A DNA stretch of 54,814 nucleotides from Bacillota bacterium. GTDB lineage: Bacteria > Bacillota > Clostridia > Christensenellales > Aristaeellaceae. Below the pieces are notes generated by a model, which ran no database searches, was not told where the DNA came from, and worked only from the letters and a program-made list of their open reading frames with translations. The first letter of the stretch is position 1. Each line of letters begins with the position of its first letter. Positions 35,129 through 44,124 of this stretch are shown here, piece by piece. The translations under genes were made by a program, and so were the position numbers. Location: assembly GCA_023413135.1 (NCBI GenBank), contig JAEZQK010000106.1, positions 1-54,814 on the forward strand, in the 5' to 3' direction.

Positions 35129-36388
35129 ATGAATACGTATCTGGAACCGGCAAGGGAAATACCGGTCTATGGAAGCTTTGACGTCGTTGTGGTGGGCGGC
35201 GGCTGCGCGGGTTTTGCCGCGGCGGTCGCCGCCGCCAGGAACGGCGCGAAGACCATCATCTTGGAGCGCTTTCCTTACTTTGGCGGCACGGCGACGGCAT
35301 CGCTTATGGCGAACATCGTGGGTACACGCAACCAGGTGGAACCTAATAACCTGCAGGTATGCAAGGGGATTGGCGAAGAACTGATCCTGAATATGCTTTT
35401 GCAGGGCGGCGCGTCCGTTACCAGGAACGCGTACAAATCCCGGGAGCGGAGTAATACGAAGGGCGATTTATCCTACAGCTATGCCTTTGACACAGAGATT
35501 TTCAAAAAGGTAACGCTGGAGACGGTGCGGGAGTCCGGCTGCGACATTTTGTTCCATGTTTACTTTTCCGATGTCATCCTGGAAAACAGTGCGGTAAAGG
35601 GCGTCATCATCGAAAGCAAATCGGGCCGCCTTGCCATTTTGGGCAAAGTGATCATCGATGCCACTGGCGACGCGGATGTGGCGGCGCGGGCAGGTGTGCC
35701 CTACTGGCAAACAAAACATGATGAGAACAGCCGCCTGAATGACGCGCTGATGTACAAGGTTACAGGTTTTGATGAGAATATCTCCATTGAAAGCTGCGTG
35801 TTCGGAAGCAGCATGATATTGTGGGGGCCCAGCCCCGGTCCGCACAATGGTGCGGATGCAAGGGAGCTTACCGACATGGAGATCAAGGTGCGCACCGAGG
35901 TATTCCGGCATCTTGAAAACCTGAAGGCGACGCATCCCGATCTGAAAAACGCCCGCGTCAGTGATACCGGTTCGCTGCTGGGCATAAGGCAGACGCGCTT
36001 TATCGAGGGCGAGTATCAGATCACGGGGGAAGATGTGCTTACCGGTGCGCGCTTTGACGACGTGATTGCCCTGGCCTCCAACCCCGTCATCCACTACTAT
36101 GGCTACCGCCGCTTCCTCACACACGAAGGCTATGACATTCCCTACCGCTGCCTGGTGCCCAAATCGGTGGATGGCCTTCTGGTAGCGGGGCGCTGCATGT
36201 CCAGCGACCAGATCGCCTTTGAATCCTGGCGGGCCATGGCTCATGTGTTTTGCATCGGCGAAGGTGCGGGCGTGGCGGCGGCGCTGTCCGCCCGGCAGGG
36301 CGTCATACCGCGGCATGTGGATATCAAGGCGGTGCAAAAGCAACTGATTGCCCAGGGCGCGGAAATCGGCCAGGGCCGAACGATGTGA
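35129..36388 (+). CDS. FAD-dependent oxidoreductase B (FAD_oxidored family)
   Basis: The 419-residue flavoprotein has the Rossmann loop VVVVGGGCAGFAAA, the ribose-binding end IILERFPYFGG, the DATGDADVAARAG box and the C-terminal LLVAGRCMSSDQI motif. It shares its layout with oxidoreductase A (27583) but is divergent, so this is a second step rather than a recent duplication. No strong ribosome site is visible; the start follows the LarA-like stop by 17 bases, suggesting reinitiation. It probably acts on the same substrate class. Confidence 0.88.
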   Translation: MNTYLEPAREIPVYGSFDVVVVGGGCAGFAAAVAAARNGAKTIILERFPYFGGTATASLMANIVGTRNQVEPNNLQVCKGIGEELILNMLLQGGASVTRNAYKSRERSNTKGDLSYSYAFDTEIFKKVTLETVRESGCDILFHVYFSDVILENSAVKGVIIESKSGRLAILGKVIIDATGDADVAARAGVPYWQTKHDENSRLNDALMYKVTGFDENISIESCVFGSSMILWGPSPGPHNGADARELTDMEIKVRTEVFRHLENLKATHPDLKNARVSDTGSLLGIRQTRFIEGEYQITGEDVLTGARFDDVIALASNPVIHYYGYRRFLTHEGYDIPYRCLVPKSVDGLLVAGRCMSSDQIAFESWRAMAHVFCIGEGAGVAAALSARQGVIPRHVDIKAVQKQLIAQGAEIGQGRTM

Positions 36389-36408
36389 TGAAATAGGATG
36401 AGATTTTC

Positions 36409-37512
36409 ATGAAAATCACAAAGATCGAAACCTTCCATACGCAAAACCTTTGCGTCGTGCGCGTGACGGCGGAGGATGGCGCGGTGGGCTGGGGGCAGAC
36501 CGCCCACAACTTTACCGACATCACCTGCGGTATCGTTCACCGCATGCTGGCAAAAAGGGTGCTGGGTATGGACTGCGAGGCCATTCAGGCCGTCAATGAC
36601 CTGTGCATTGAATCCACCTACAAATTCTACGGCTCCTTCATCAACCGGGCGGCTGCCGGCATCGATACCGCGCTGTGGGATATGAAGGCCAGGCGTGCTA
36701 AAAAGAGCGTGGCGCAGCTTCTTGGCGCTACCCGTACCCGGGTGGACATTTATGGTTCCAGCATGGATAAGACCATCACCCCTCAGCAGGAAGCCGACCG
36801 TATGAAGCGGCTGAAGGAAGAGAAGGGCTTTCGCGCCTTCAAGCTGCACATTGCCAGCGGCATCGGCAAGGATGGGGATATGTACCCCGGCCGCACGGAG
36901 GAAGTTGTCCGGGTTGTGCGCAAGGCCATTGGCGATGAGACGGAACTGTATGTCGATCCCAACGGAGCGTACACGGTGGAGCGCGCCATCGAGCTGTCCA
37001 AATATTTCAAGGAATACAACGTAGGCTACTTTGAGGAGCCCTGCCCCTTCTGGGAGTTCGAAAAGAGTGCGGCGGTATTAAGGGACATCGATATCCCGGT
37101 GGCCGGCGGCGAGCAGGATTACTGCCTGGCCCAGTGGCAAAGGATCATCGATGCAAAGGCAGTGGCCATTGCACAGCCCGACATATGTTATATCGGCGGG
37201 CTGACAAGAGCGCTGAAGGTGGCGGAGATGACGAAAAAGGCGGGGCTTCTTTGTACGCCCCACAATGGTACGTTCAACATGCTGCAGGTGTTCAGCATCC
37301 ACTTCAACGCGGCCATCGGAAACCCGCACCCGTTTATGGAGTTTTCCATCGATCAGAACCATTTGGACCCGTGGACGAAGGACTTCTTCTATCCGCAGGT
37401 GAAGATTGTGGATGGGAAGGTGGATGTACCCCAGGAGCCAGGATGGGGGATTCACATCAGTCAGGATTGGCTGGAAAAATCGTCGTACACGTGCAGCGAA
37501 CTGAATGGATAA
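36409..37512 (+). CDS. Enolase-superfamily sugar-acid dehydratase (MR/MLE type) A
   Basis: The 367-residue enolase-superfamily protein has Mg2+ ligands in LYVDPNGAY, GYFEEP and AGGEQD, with a KLH catalytic region and the terminal His motif CTPHNG. The pattern fits the mandelate-racemase subgroup, which dehydrates aldonic and aldaric acids to 2-keto-3-deoxy acids. It starts 20 bases after FAD oxidoreductase B and is the last gene of the operon, followed by a bidirectional terminator. The substrate could be gluconate, galactonate or another C2 epimer delivered by the LarA-like enzyme. I cannot name it. Confidence 0.87.
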   Translation: MKITKIETFHTQNLCVVRVTAEDGAVGWGQTAHNFTDITCGIVHRMLAKRVLGMDCEAIQAVNDLCIESTYKFYGSFINRAAAGIDTALWDMKARRAKKSVAQLLGATRTRVDIYGSSMDKTITPQQEADRMKRLKEEKGFRAFKLHIASGIGKDGDMYPGRTEEVVRVVRKAIGDETELYVDPNGAYTVERAIELSKYFKEYNVGYFEEPCPFWEFEKSAAVLRDIDIPVAGGEQDYCLAQWQRIIDAKAVAIAQPDICYIGGLTRALKVAEMTKKAGLLCTPHNGTFNMLQVFSIHFNAAIGNPHPFMEFSIDQNHLDPWTKDFFYPQVKIVDGKVDVPQEPGWGIHISQDWLEKSSYTCSELNG

Positions 37513-37542
37513 CCAGGCAAAATGGTATGGCTTGGGAAAAAG

Positions 37543-37575
37543 AATGGGCCTTTGGGAATATCCCGAAGGCCCATT
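37543..37575. terminator. Bidirectional terminator between operon and GH31 gene
   Basis: AATGGGCCTTTGGGA (37543-37557) and TCCCGAAGGCCCATT (37561-37575) form a 15-bp stem with one mismatch and a 3-base loop. Plus strand continues TTGCTATTTACTCTTTTG; the minus side is TCTTTTTCCC. It serves the convergent genes ending at 37512 and 37582. Confidence 0.85.
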
Positions 37576-37581
37576 TGCTAT

Positions 37582-39597
37582 TTACTCTTTTGCGATTTTC
37601 ATATCCGCCCCGTCCCTTAAGAACACGGGCAAATGTTCAAGCGGGGCTTCAGCCGTTACCCACGTGCCACCCTCATATACGGTACCGCCGTACGCGTCGC
37701 GCCACGTGGAGCCGCCGGGCAGATAGACCTTGCGCTCACGCATATGCAATTCCAGCACAGGCGCCACCAGAACATCCGGGCCGAACATGAACTGGTCCTC
37801 CACCTGCCATGCAACGCTATCGTTTGGGAAATCAAAAAACAGCGGGCGGATGATGGGCGTTCCCTTTTCATGGGCCGATAGCATGAGCTGGCGGATATAC
37901 GGGCGCATGCGCTCTCTTAGGTACAGGTGCTCGGAAAGAATATTGTAGGCTTCCTCGCCATAGCTCCATACCTCGTTGGGGCCGCCTGTTTGAGCCTTGG
38001 TGGGGTCGCTGGAGGGCTGACCGTGCTCCCTGTAGCCGTGCAGCCGGAACACGGGGCAGAAGGCGCCGAACTGGAACCAGCGGATGAGCAATTCCCTGTA
38101 ATCCGGATCATCCTGGTTGCCGCCATGGAAGCCGCCAATGTCGGTGGTCCACCAGGGGATCCCGGCAATGGCCATACTGAGCCCTGCCGCCAATTGCTCC
38201 CGAAGCGTTAAAAAGGTGGTGCTGATGTCGCCGGACCAGACCAGCGCGCCGTAGCGCTGGCTGCCTGCCCAGGCGCAGCGAAGAAGGTTTACCGGCGCTT
38301 CAATGCCGCTGCTTTTCAGCCCGTCATAAAAGCCACGGGCGTACAGCGCCGGGAAAATGTTCCCGGTCTTCGTAACAGGGCCAGAGCTTAAGCGGTACAG
38401 GTCGAAATCATAAGCCTTGCATTCCGGCTCGGCCTCGTCCAGCCAAAAGATCTTGATGCCTGCGTCCAGGTAGTTTTTCTTGATGATGTTAAATACGTGC
38501 TTCCTGGCCGCATCCTGGGTGACGTCGTAGGGGATCGTATTCCCGCAGTAATCCATGCTGTAGCGCATGCCCCGGTCAACGCGGACGAGGTACCCTTTTT
38601 CCAGCATCTCTTTATAGTTCTCGCTGCGGTTGTCCACATAAGGCCAGACGGATACCATCAGCTCAATGCCCATTTCATTCAGTTCCCGCACCATGGCCTT
38701 GGGATCGGGGAAGTCCTTGGAATCAAAGCGCCAGTCGCCCTGTAACGGCCAGTGGAAATAGTCGCACACGATCACATCCATGGGAAGCCCGCGGCGCTTA
38801 TGCTCCCTGGCCACGTTTAGCAGCTCCTCCTGGGTGCGGTAGCGCAGCTTGCATTGCCAGAAACCCAGGCCGAATTCCGGCATCATGGGCACCGTTCCTG
38901 TAACGGCGGCGTACTGGGTCACAATCTCATCCGGCGTATCCCCGGCGGTGATCCAGTAATCCATCACCTGGGTACACTGGGCGTACCACTCCGTCACATT
39001 CCTGGCAAAGGTGGTGTAGCCCACGGCGGGGTTGTTCCACAAAAAGCCGTACCCTTTATTGGAAAGCATAAACGGCACGGAAGCCTGGCTGTTGCGCTGC
39101 GCCAGCTCCAGGCGGCAGCCCATCTTATCAAGGCAGCCGTCCTGATATTGGCCCATGCCGAAAATTTTCTCGCCTTCGTTGGGCTCAAAGCGTACCGTCA
39201 GCCGCCAGTCGCCTTCCAAAATAGGCTGGAAAACGCGGCCGGGAATCTCCAAGGCCGACACTTTTTCATAGGGTACGGCTCCGTTTTTCCAGTTGGCACG
39301 GCTGCGCCATTGCTCGCGCAAAAGCCTGCTTCCGCCACCGTCGTAAAAATGAATGTCGCCCCCCTGGTGGATAACGGCCTTGATGCTGCCGTTTTGAATG
39401 CTGGCGGAAGATTCATTAATGGCAATGTCGGCATGGCTTTTGTCTTTGCTCGGAAGCAGCGCCCAGTTTTCATCGGGCATGGTGTTCAAATACGTTGCCC
39501 TAACCCGCAGCGCATTTTTGCCCCAGGGCTCAATCCATAGCTTTTCCCCGTCAAACTCCCGGATAAGGTGTGTTCCGTCGGATCTGAAGTAACCCAT
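37582..39597 (-). CDS. GH31 alpha-glycosidase (alpha-xylosidase-like)
   Basis: The 671-residue enzyme is a family 31 glycoside hydrolase. Catalytic nucleophile D387 lies in FWLDEAEPE and acid/base D457 in LVWSGDIST. Other marks are GFWQCKLRY and VIVCDYFHWPLQGDW. The N-terminal beta domain (about 1-230) and (beta/alpha)8 barrel are complete; no signal peptide, so it acts on an imported oligosaccharide. The sequence fits alpha-xylosidases or alpha-glucosidases. It starts at ATG 39597 with GGGGGA upstream, and is read convergently to the sugar-acid operon. Xylo-oligosaccharides are a possible substrate. Confidence 0.93.
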   Translation of the reverse strand: MGYFRSDGTHLIREFDGEKLWIEPWGKNALRVRATYLNTMPDENWALLPSKDKSHADIAINESSASIQNGSIKAVIHQGGDIHFYDGGGSRLLREQWRSRANWKNGAVPYEKVSALEIPGRVFQPILEGDWRLTVRFEPNEGEKIFGMGQYQDGCLDKMGCRLELAQRNSQASVPFMLSNKGYGFLWNNPAVGYTTFARNVTEWYAQCTQVMDYWITAGDTPDEIVTQYAAVTGTVPMMPEFGLGFWQCKLRYRTQEELLNVAREHKRRGLPMDVIVCDYFHWPLQGDWRFDSKDFPDPKAMVRELNEMGIELMVSVWPYVDNRSENYKEMLEKGYLVRVDRGMRYSMDYCGNTIPYDVTQDAARKHVFNIIKKNYLDAGIKIFWLDEAEPECKAYDFDLYRLSSGPVTKTGNIFPALYARGFYDGLKSSGIEAPVNLLRCAWAGSQRYGALVWSGDISTTFLTLREQLAAGLSMAIAGIPWWTTDIGGFHGGNQDDPDYRELLIRWFQFGAFCPVFRLHGYREHGQPSSDPTKAQTGGPNEVWSYGEEAYNILSEHLYLRERMRPYIRQLMLSAHEKGTPIIRPLFFDFPNDSVAWQVEDQFMFGPDVLVAPVLELHMRERKVYLPGGSTWRDAYGGTVYEGGTWVTAEAPLEHLPVFLRDGADMKIAKE

Positions 39598-39639
39598 TGC
39601 CGATCCCCCTTATTAATTTTCATGGGACTTCCCATTTAA

Positions 39640-40180
39640 CTATTCCGTCACCGTGACTACATGCACCGGCAGCGCAAAGCCTGCATGGTATACGCCGGGG
39701 TGCACCAGTATGCTGCCGGCAGCATCATGGCAGGTGAAGTAGATGTACAGATCATAATCCGGAGTGATGTACTACCTGGGATTTCGGCCTCGAACGCTTC
39801 GCCGGCACGGCGCATGGGCAAGCGGATAAAACCGCCTTCCCGCAAGTTGACTTAGCGGTAATGAACGCAAGGTGTACTTCCGGGCAGCAGGCCTTCCGGG
39901 AAGCCTGGGAGCAGAGCGATGCTCAGCGGCTGCCCCGCCTTGCATTGGGAGGGGACATTATCTGTGAAGCTCATGGCAACGGGGGTTTTTAAAAGCAAGC
40001 TGCGATAGGCTTCCGTCTCTGCGGGCGGGGTGGGTGGAAGGCCGTTTGATTGCAAAAGCTCTCCCACTTCCCGCAAATCCGCCTCTACCTGGTGCTCAAG
40101 CCGGTCCTGCCAAGAATAGTGAAATATGATTTCATTATATAACCAGTTCATGGTACTGTCAAGGAAAAGGGGAGCCGCAT
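39640..40180 (-). pseudogene. Decayed C-terminal part of a glycoside hydrolase-like protein
   Basis: Minus-strand coding remnant with two lesions. An in-frame TAA (39852-39854) interrupts CVHYR...VNLREGG, and a frameshift near 39765 moves the tail into another frame that reads DYDLYIYFTCHDAAGS...HVVTVTE and ends at TAG 39640-39642. The order (helical stretch with YNEIIFHYSWQDRLEHQ, then GQPLSIAL, HYR, FEAEIPG and YDLYIYF) matches the terminal beta-rich domain of larger glycosidases. The 5' portion is missing. The sequence between 40180 and 40247 is not homologous coding and includes the promoter of the next gene. Confidence 0.75.
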
Positions 40181-40197
40181 AGCAGCAGCACATGCTA

Positions 40198-40226
40198 TTG
40201 ACAGCAAGCGAGCCGGTGATTATACT
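40198..40226 (+). promoter_or_regulatory. Near-consensus promoter of enolase-superfamily gene B
   Basis: TTGACA (40198-40203), 17-base spacer, TATACT (40221-40226), 123 bases before the start at 40349. It sits at the truncated upstream end of the pseudogene. Confidence 0.8.
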
Positions 40227-40348
40227 TATTGCAATTTCATTCCACATAATGATAAATGGGGTGCATGGAGTATTAAGGATGGAGTAAAGGCGGGCGGCAT
40301 AGCCGCCGCATCGGTTGATCCGTGCAGCCTTAAATAAGGAGCGGGCAT

Positions 40349-41500
40349 ATGCGTATCACGGAGCTGAAAACCTGGCTTGTATCTCCCACCGGTGTATATT
40401 TGAAAATCATGACTGATGAGGGTGTGTGCGGCTTTGGCGAGGCGACGGTGCTTTATTTTCCGCAGTCTGTGCTGGGCATGCTGCGCGATTTGACACCGTA
40501 TCTGATCGGACAGGACCCGATGCGCATTGAATACCTGTGGCAGTCGCTGTTCCGGGACCTGTTCATGCGTGGAGGGCCTGCGAACATGGCCGCTATCAGC
40601 GGTATCGACATGGCGTTGTACGATTTAAAAGGCAAAGCGTTGAATGTGCCTGTGTATGAGCTGCTGGGCGGCAGGACCCGGGACAAAGTGCGGATTTACG
40701 GTCACGTGGCCGGCAAAACCCCGGAGGAAATGGCGAAAAGGGCGAAGAAACTGGCAGATACGGGCTGCAATATGATACGCTTCCGGGCATTTCACGATAC
40801 GGATGAACGCAGGGAGTTTGACTATGCCACCGGTGTTTTCGACCAATTGGTTTATCTGGAGGCGATCCGCGGTACTGTAGGCGAAAGCGTGGATCTGGTG
40901 GTGGAATGCCATGGAAGGTATGATCTGCCCTGGGCGGTGAAGCTGGCCAAGGGATTGGAAAAGCACAACGTTTTTTTCATGGAGGATCCTCTTCGGCAGG
41001 AGAATCCGGCTTTGATGCGGGAATTGCGCTTACAGACGACCGTTCCCCTGGCTACCGGCGAACGCTGCCACAGCCGCTGGGATTTCCGAGAGCTGTTTGA
41101 AAGCTATTCCATCAATTATGCCAGGCCCGATGTGTGCCATTGCGGCGGTATTACCGAAATGATGAAGATTGCTTCCTACGCGCAGACGTACGGGATATCG
41201 CTTGTTCCCCACAACACCCAGGGCCCCATTGCCATGGCCGCCTGCATGCACGCATCCTTTGCCATTGACAATATCGCCGTGGTGGAAGGCGCCTTCAGCA
41301 ATCCTGAAAACAGGGATGTCGCCCGTGAACGGCTGGCCATGGGCTGGCCCCGGTTTGAAAACGGATATGCCTTTGCGCCTGACGGGCCGGGGCTTGGCGT
41401 TACGGTGGACGAGCAGGCGCTGGACGCGGCGCAGGCAGGATTCAAGCCTCCGGTGCAGCCGCGCTTGCGCGCGCTGGATGGCTCGGTGAGGGATTGGTAA
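40349..41500 (+). CDS. Enolase-superfamily sugar-acid dehydratase (MR/MLE type) B
   Basis: The 383-residue protein has metal ligands in LVVECHGRYD, FFMEDP and ATGERCH, and the catalytic His in LVPHNTQGP. ECHGRYD resembles galactonate-type dehydratases, where the His of CHG is the general base. It differs from dehydratase A (36409), so the two probably take different acids. It starts at ATG 40349 with AAGGAG upstream, with its own near-consensus promoter, and converges with rnr with 7 bases between stops. It is not part of the nine-gene operon but belongs to the same functional neighbourhood. Confidence 0.87.
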   Translation: MRITELKTWLVSPTGVYLKIMTDEGVCGFGEATVLYFPQSVLGMLRDLTPYLIGQDPMRIEYLWQSLFRDLFMRGGPANMAAISGIDMALYDLKGKALNVPVYELLGGRTRDKVRIYGHVAGKTPEEMAKRAKKLADTGCNMIRFRAFHDTDERREFDYATGVFDQLVYLEAIRGTVGESVDLVVECHGRYDLPWAVKLAKGLEKHNVFFMEDPLRQENPALMRELRLQTTVPLATGERCHSRWDFRELFESYSINYARPDVCHCGGITEMMKIASYAQTYGISLVPHNTQGPIAMAACMHASFAIDNIAVVEGAFSNPENRDVARERLAMGWPRFENGYAFAPDGPGLGVTVDEQALDAAQAGFKPPVQPRLRALDGSVRDW

Positions 41501-41507
41501 TAAACCG

Positions 41508-43655
41508 CTAAACCCTTGCGGAAATAAGCTCAAAATCCACTTCCCGGCGCAGCTTGTCCGCACGGACTGCTTTGACGCGTACGCTATCCCCCAGCCTGAT
41601 CACGTTGTTGGTACGTGAACCGATCAGCATGCCTCGCCTTTCATCGTACTGATAAAAGTCGTTTAGCGAGGCGATGTGGACAAGCCCTTCCACAGTGCTC
41701 TTGAGCGTTACATAAAAACCCCAGTTGGTTACGCCGGATACGATCCCTTCAAATTCCTCACCGATATGGTGCGACATATAGATGGCCTTTAACAAATCGT
41801 CCGCCTCGCGCTCTGCGTGGGTGGCCGCAAATTCCCGCTGGGAACAATGTTCCGCCAGCTCGGCCATGCGCCCGGCATGGGGATGATTTGCGCTTTCCGC
41901 CCCCGAGATCAAGAGCTTGAGCATACGGTGCACCACGAGATCGGGATAGCGTCGGATGGGGGAGGTAAAGTGGCAGTAATCCCTGGCGGCCAGCGCATAA
42001 TGCCCCTCCGGCCTGTCGTCATAGCAGGCGCGCTTTAACGAGCGTATCATCACGCTGCGGATGATGTCGGCGTGTTTGGTATCGGCTGTCCGTGCAAGCA
42101 GGTCCTGCAATACGCCGGGGTGGGGGTCGGGCCCCAGGTGCACATTCACATTCAGGCTGCTCAAAAAAATCTCCAGGGCGTGCAGCTTCAAGGGATCGGG
42201 CTTGTCATGCACGCGGTAGATCAGGGGCAAGTCTGCGTTCCTCGCCAATTCGGCCACGGTTTCGTTGGCGGCAAGCATGAAATCCTCAATGATCCGCTCC
42301 GCCTCGCCCCGCTCCCGGGGGTGGACATCCAATGGCTCATTGTCGGGGCCAAGGGTGAAGGCCGTCTCCGACAGGTCAAAATCGATGCCCCCGCGCCGAT
42401 ACCGGTTCTGGCGCAGCGCGTGGGACAACTCGAGCATATTGAGCAGCGCTATACGGGTTTCTTCGGGAACGGCGCCGCCTTCCCCTGCAAGCATGCGGTT
42501 CACCGCCGTATACGTAAGCCGCGCCCTGGAATGGATGACGGAGGGGAAAAGCTCGTGATCTACGATTTTCCCGTTTCGCACTTTCATGAACAAGCTCATG
42601 GCCAGCCTGTCCACTTGGGGCTTTAACGAACACAGGTGATCGGAGAGGGCGTGGGGCAGCATGGGCAGCGTGAGGCCGGGCATGTACAGCGATGTGCCCC
42701 GTTTGAATGCTTCAAGATCGATAGGCTGCCCTTGTATCACATAATGCGAAACATCCGCGATGTGTACGCCCAATTGCCAGGTGCCGTCCGGCAGCTTTTC
42801 CAGGGACACGGCGTCGTCGAAGTCCTTGGCATCCTCCCCGTCGATGGTGAACAGCATGAGATCCCGCAGATCCCGCCGGCCGTTATAATCCGCACTCTGA
42901 ACGCCGCCGGGATAATGGGCCGCCAACGTCTCCACCTGATCGTCAAAGGATGAAACAAAGCAGTGGTCTTCGGCGATTGCTTTCAATTGCACGGGAAGCA
43001 TTTCCGCCTCGCCCATCACGCGCAGGACCCGGGCGATGAGCGGCTTGCCGTATTCCGGCCAGGAGATGGTCTGAAGCACGGCCATGTCGCCGTTTTTGGC
43101 ATCATTCAGGTCGCCTTCCACCAGTACCTGGCATGTGATGCGGTTGTCATAGGGTTTGGCTGCGGCCACGGGTTCCCTTTGAACCTGTTTTCCGCGCTTG
43201 CGCGCTTTTCCCTGGGCCCGCAGCTTTTCATACGGGTCCGGCCGGCTGCTTTCGTAGAGGATGGCGCTGAAGGTTTCATGGGCGCGCCTGACGATGGAGA
43301 TAAGGCTGCACCATCGCATGCCGGTATTGTCGTATTCCTCCGGCTTTACAAGAATAATATCATTATAAAGGCACTGCAGTTTAGCGTGCGGCCGAAGCTT
43401 CATGCCTTCGCCCAAATCCAGCGGACGGGCCATGAGCATGCCGTTGCGAAGCACCGTTGCCCGGGCCGCGATCAGCCCCAGGGACCGGGGAATGGCATAC
43501 CTTCCTTTTTTTGTTGCAACAATGCTGCCCTCATAGGTCAGCGCCTCGAGCAGATTGGATATTTCTTCTGCGGAAGCATTCAGCCTGTCCGCTATATCCC
43601 ACGGTTCCAATGCTATGCCTTCCTTTTCGAGCAGCGCCAGAATTTCTTCTTTCAT
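41508..43655 (-). CDS. rnr: Ribonuclease R
   Basis: The 715-residue exoribonuclease has an N-terminal winged helix (about 1-60; EPWDIADRLNASAEEI), cold-shock domains, the RNB catalytic domain (about 250-590) with the Asp cluster in TIDGEDAKDFDDAVSLE, and a C-terminal S1 domain (about 630-710; GEEFEGIVSGVTNWGFYVTL). It degrades structured RNA 3' to 5'. It is a housekeeping gene interrupting the sugar cluster, with its own promoter at 43703-43731. Length is standard. Confidence 0.95.
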   Translation of the reverse strand: MKEEILALLEKEGIALEPWDIADRLNASAEEISNLLEALTYEGSIVATKKGRYAIPRSLGLIAARATVLRNGMLMARPLDLGEGMKLRPHAKLQCLYNDIILVKPEEYDNTGMRWCSLISIVRRAHETFSAILYESSRPDPYEKLRAQGKARKRGKQVQREPVAAAKPYDNRITCQVLVEGDLNDAKNGDMAVLQTISWPEYGKPLIARVLRVMGEAEMLPVQLKAIAEDHCFVSSFDDQVETLAAHYPGGVQSADYNGRRDLRDLMLFTIDGEDAKDFDDAVSLEKLPDGTWQLGVHIADVSHYVIQGQPIDLEAFKRGTSLYMPGLTLPMLPHALSDHLCSLKPQVDRLAMSLFMKVRNGKIVDHELFPSVIHSRARLTYTAVNRMLAGEGGAVPEETRIALLNMLELSHALRQNRYRRGGIDFDLSETAFTLGPDNEPLDVHPRERGEAERIIEDFMLAANETVAELARNADLPLIYRVHDKPDPLKLHALEIFLSSLNVNVHLGPDPHPGVLQDLLARTADTKHADIIRSVMIRSLKRACYDDRPEGHYALAARDYCHFTSPIRRYPDLVVHRMLKLLISGAESANHPHAGRMAELAEHCSQREFAATHAEREADDLLKAIYMSHHIGEEFEGIVSGVTNWGFYVTLKSTVEGLVHIASLNDFYQYDERRGMLIGSRTNNVIRLGDSVRVKAVRADKLRREVDFELISARV

Positions 43656-43702
43656 GTTCCCTACCTGCGGCTTTTTTCTCAGTATTGCCTGATTCCATGC
43701 TC

Positions 43703-43731
43703 ATCATGATGGATGGCGCGAAACATGTCAA
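43703..43731 (-). promoter_or_regulatory. Promoter of rnr
   Basis: Minus strand TTGACA (43726-43731), 17-base spacer, CATGAT (43703-43708), 47 bases before the start codon. Confidence 0.7.
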
Positions 43732-43800
43732 GCATTATTATCCGTTGATAATCTGTCGGGTTTCGAAAACGATTTTTGAATTTTGATGATCGAATCGAGA

Positions 43801-43878
43801 TTTTGTATATTCCATAAGCGTTGATCCCGGTATGCTTATAATTCCAAAAATGGGAATTATAAAGCACAATATACAAAA
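43801..43878. promoter_or_regulatory. Two nested inverted repeats upstream of the triple-module permease
   Basis: Outer arms TTTTGTATATT (43801-43811) and AATATACAAAA (43868-43878) are exact 11-bp complements. Inner arms TTATAATTCC (43836-43845) and GGAATTATAA (43853-43862) are exact 10-bp complements. Directly downstream is the promoter at 43892-43921. This looks like a regulator-binding region or a cruciform-forming element. Confidence 0.7.
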
Positions 43879-43891
43879 GGCAAAAAGGATA

Positions 43892-43921
43892 TTGACAAAA
43901 ACGCAAAAGAACGTGTATGCT
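43892..43921 (+). promoter_or_regulatory. Promoter of the fused-permease importer operon
   Basis: TTGACA (43892-43897), 18-base spacer, TATGCT (43916-43921), about 200 bases before the GTG start. The leader carries a palindrome at 44013-44026. Confidence 0.7.
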
Positions 43922-44012
43922 TTACACAAGAGGCAATGTGTGCCCGCTATCCCGCCAAGTGCGGAAATTGCTTATTCATCCCCGTTGTTTCGTTGGAATG
44001 ATTGATTCTTTG

Positions 44013-44026
44013 TTCGTTATAACGAA
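44013..44026. promoter_or_regulatory. 14-bp palindrome in the leader, likely operator
   Basis: TTCGTTATAACGAA is perfectly self-complementary. CGAAAACGATTT begins at 44023 and also at 43764, a 12-bp direct repeat flanking the promoter region; its central CG resembles LacI-family sites. No regulator gene is adjacent to this operon. Confidence 0.6.
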
Positions 44027-44124
44027 AACGATTTAGATCGATCAAAACTAAAACCGTATATCTCCGGATGCCCATAAAGAATATCATTGGCAGCATTGTC
44101 ACGGCAACACTGAAAGGAGCAGGC

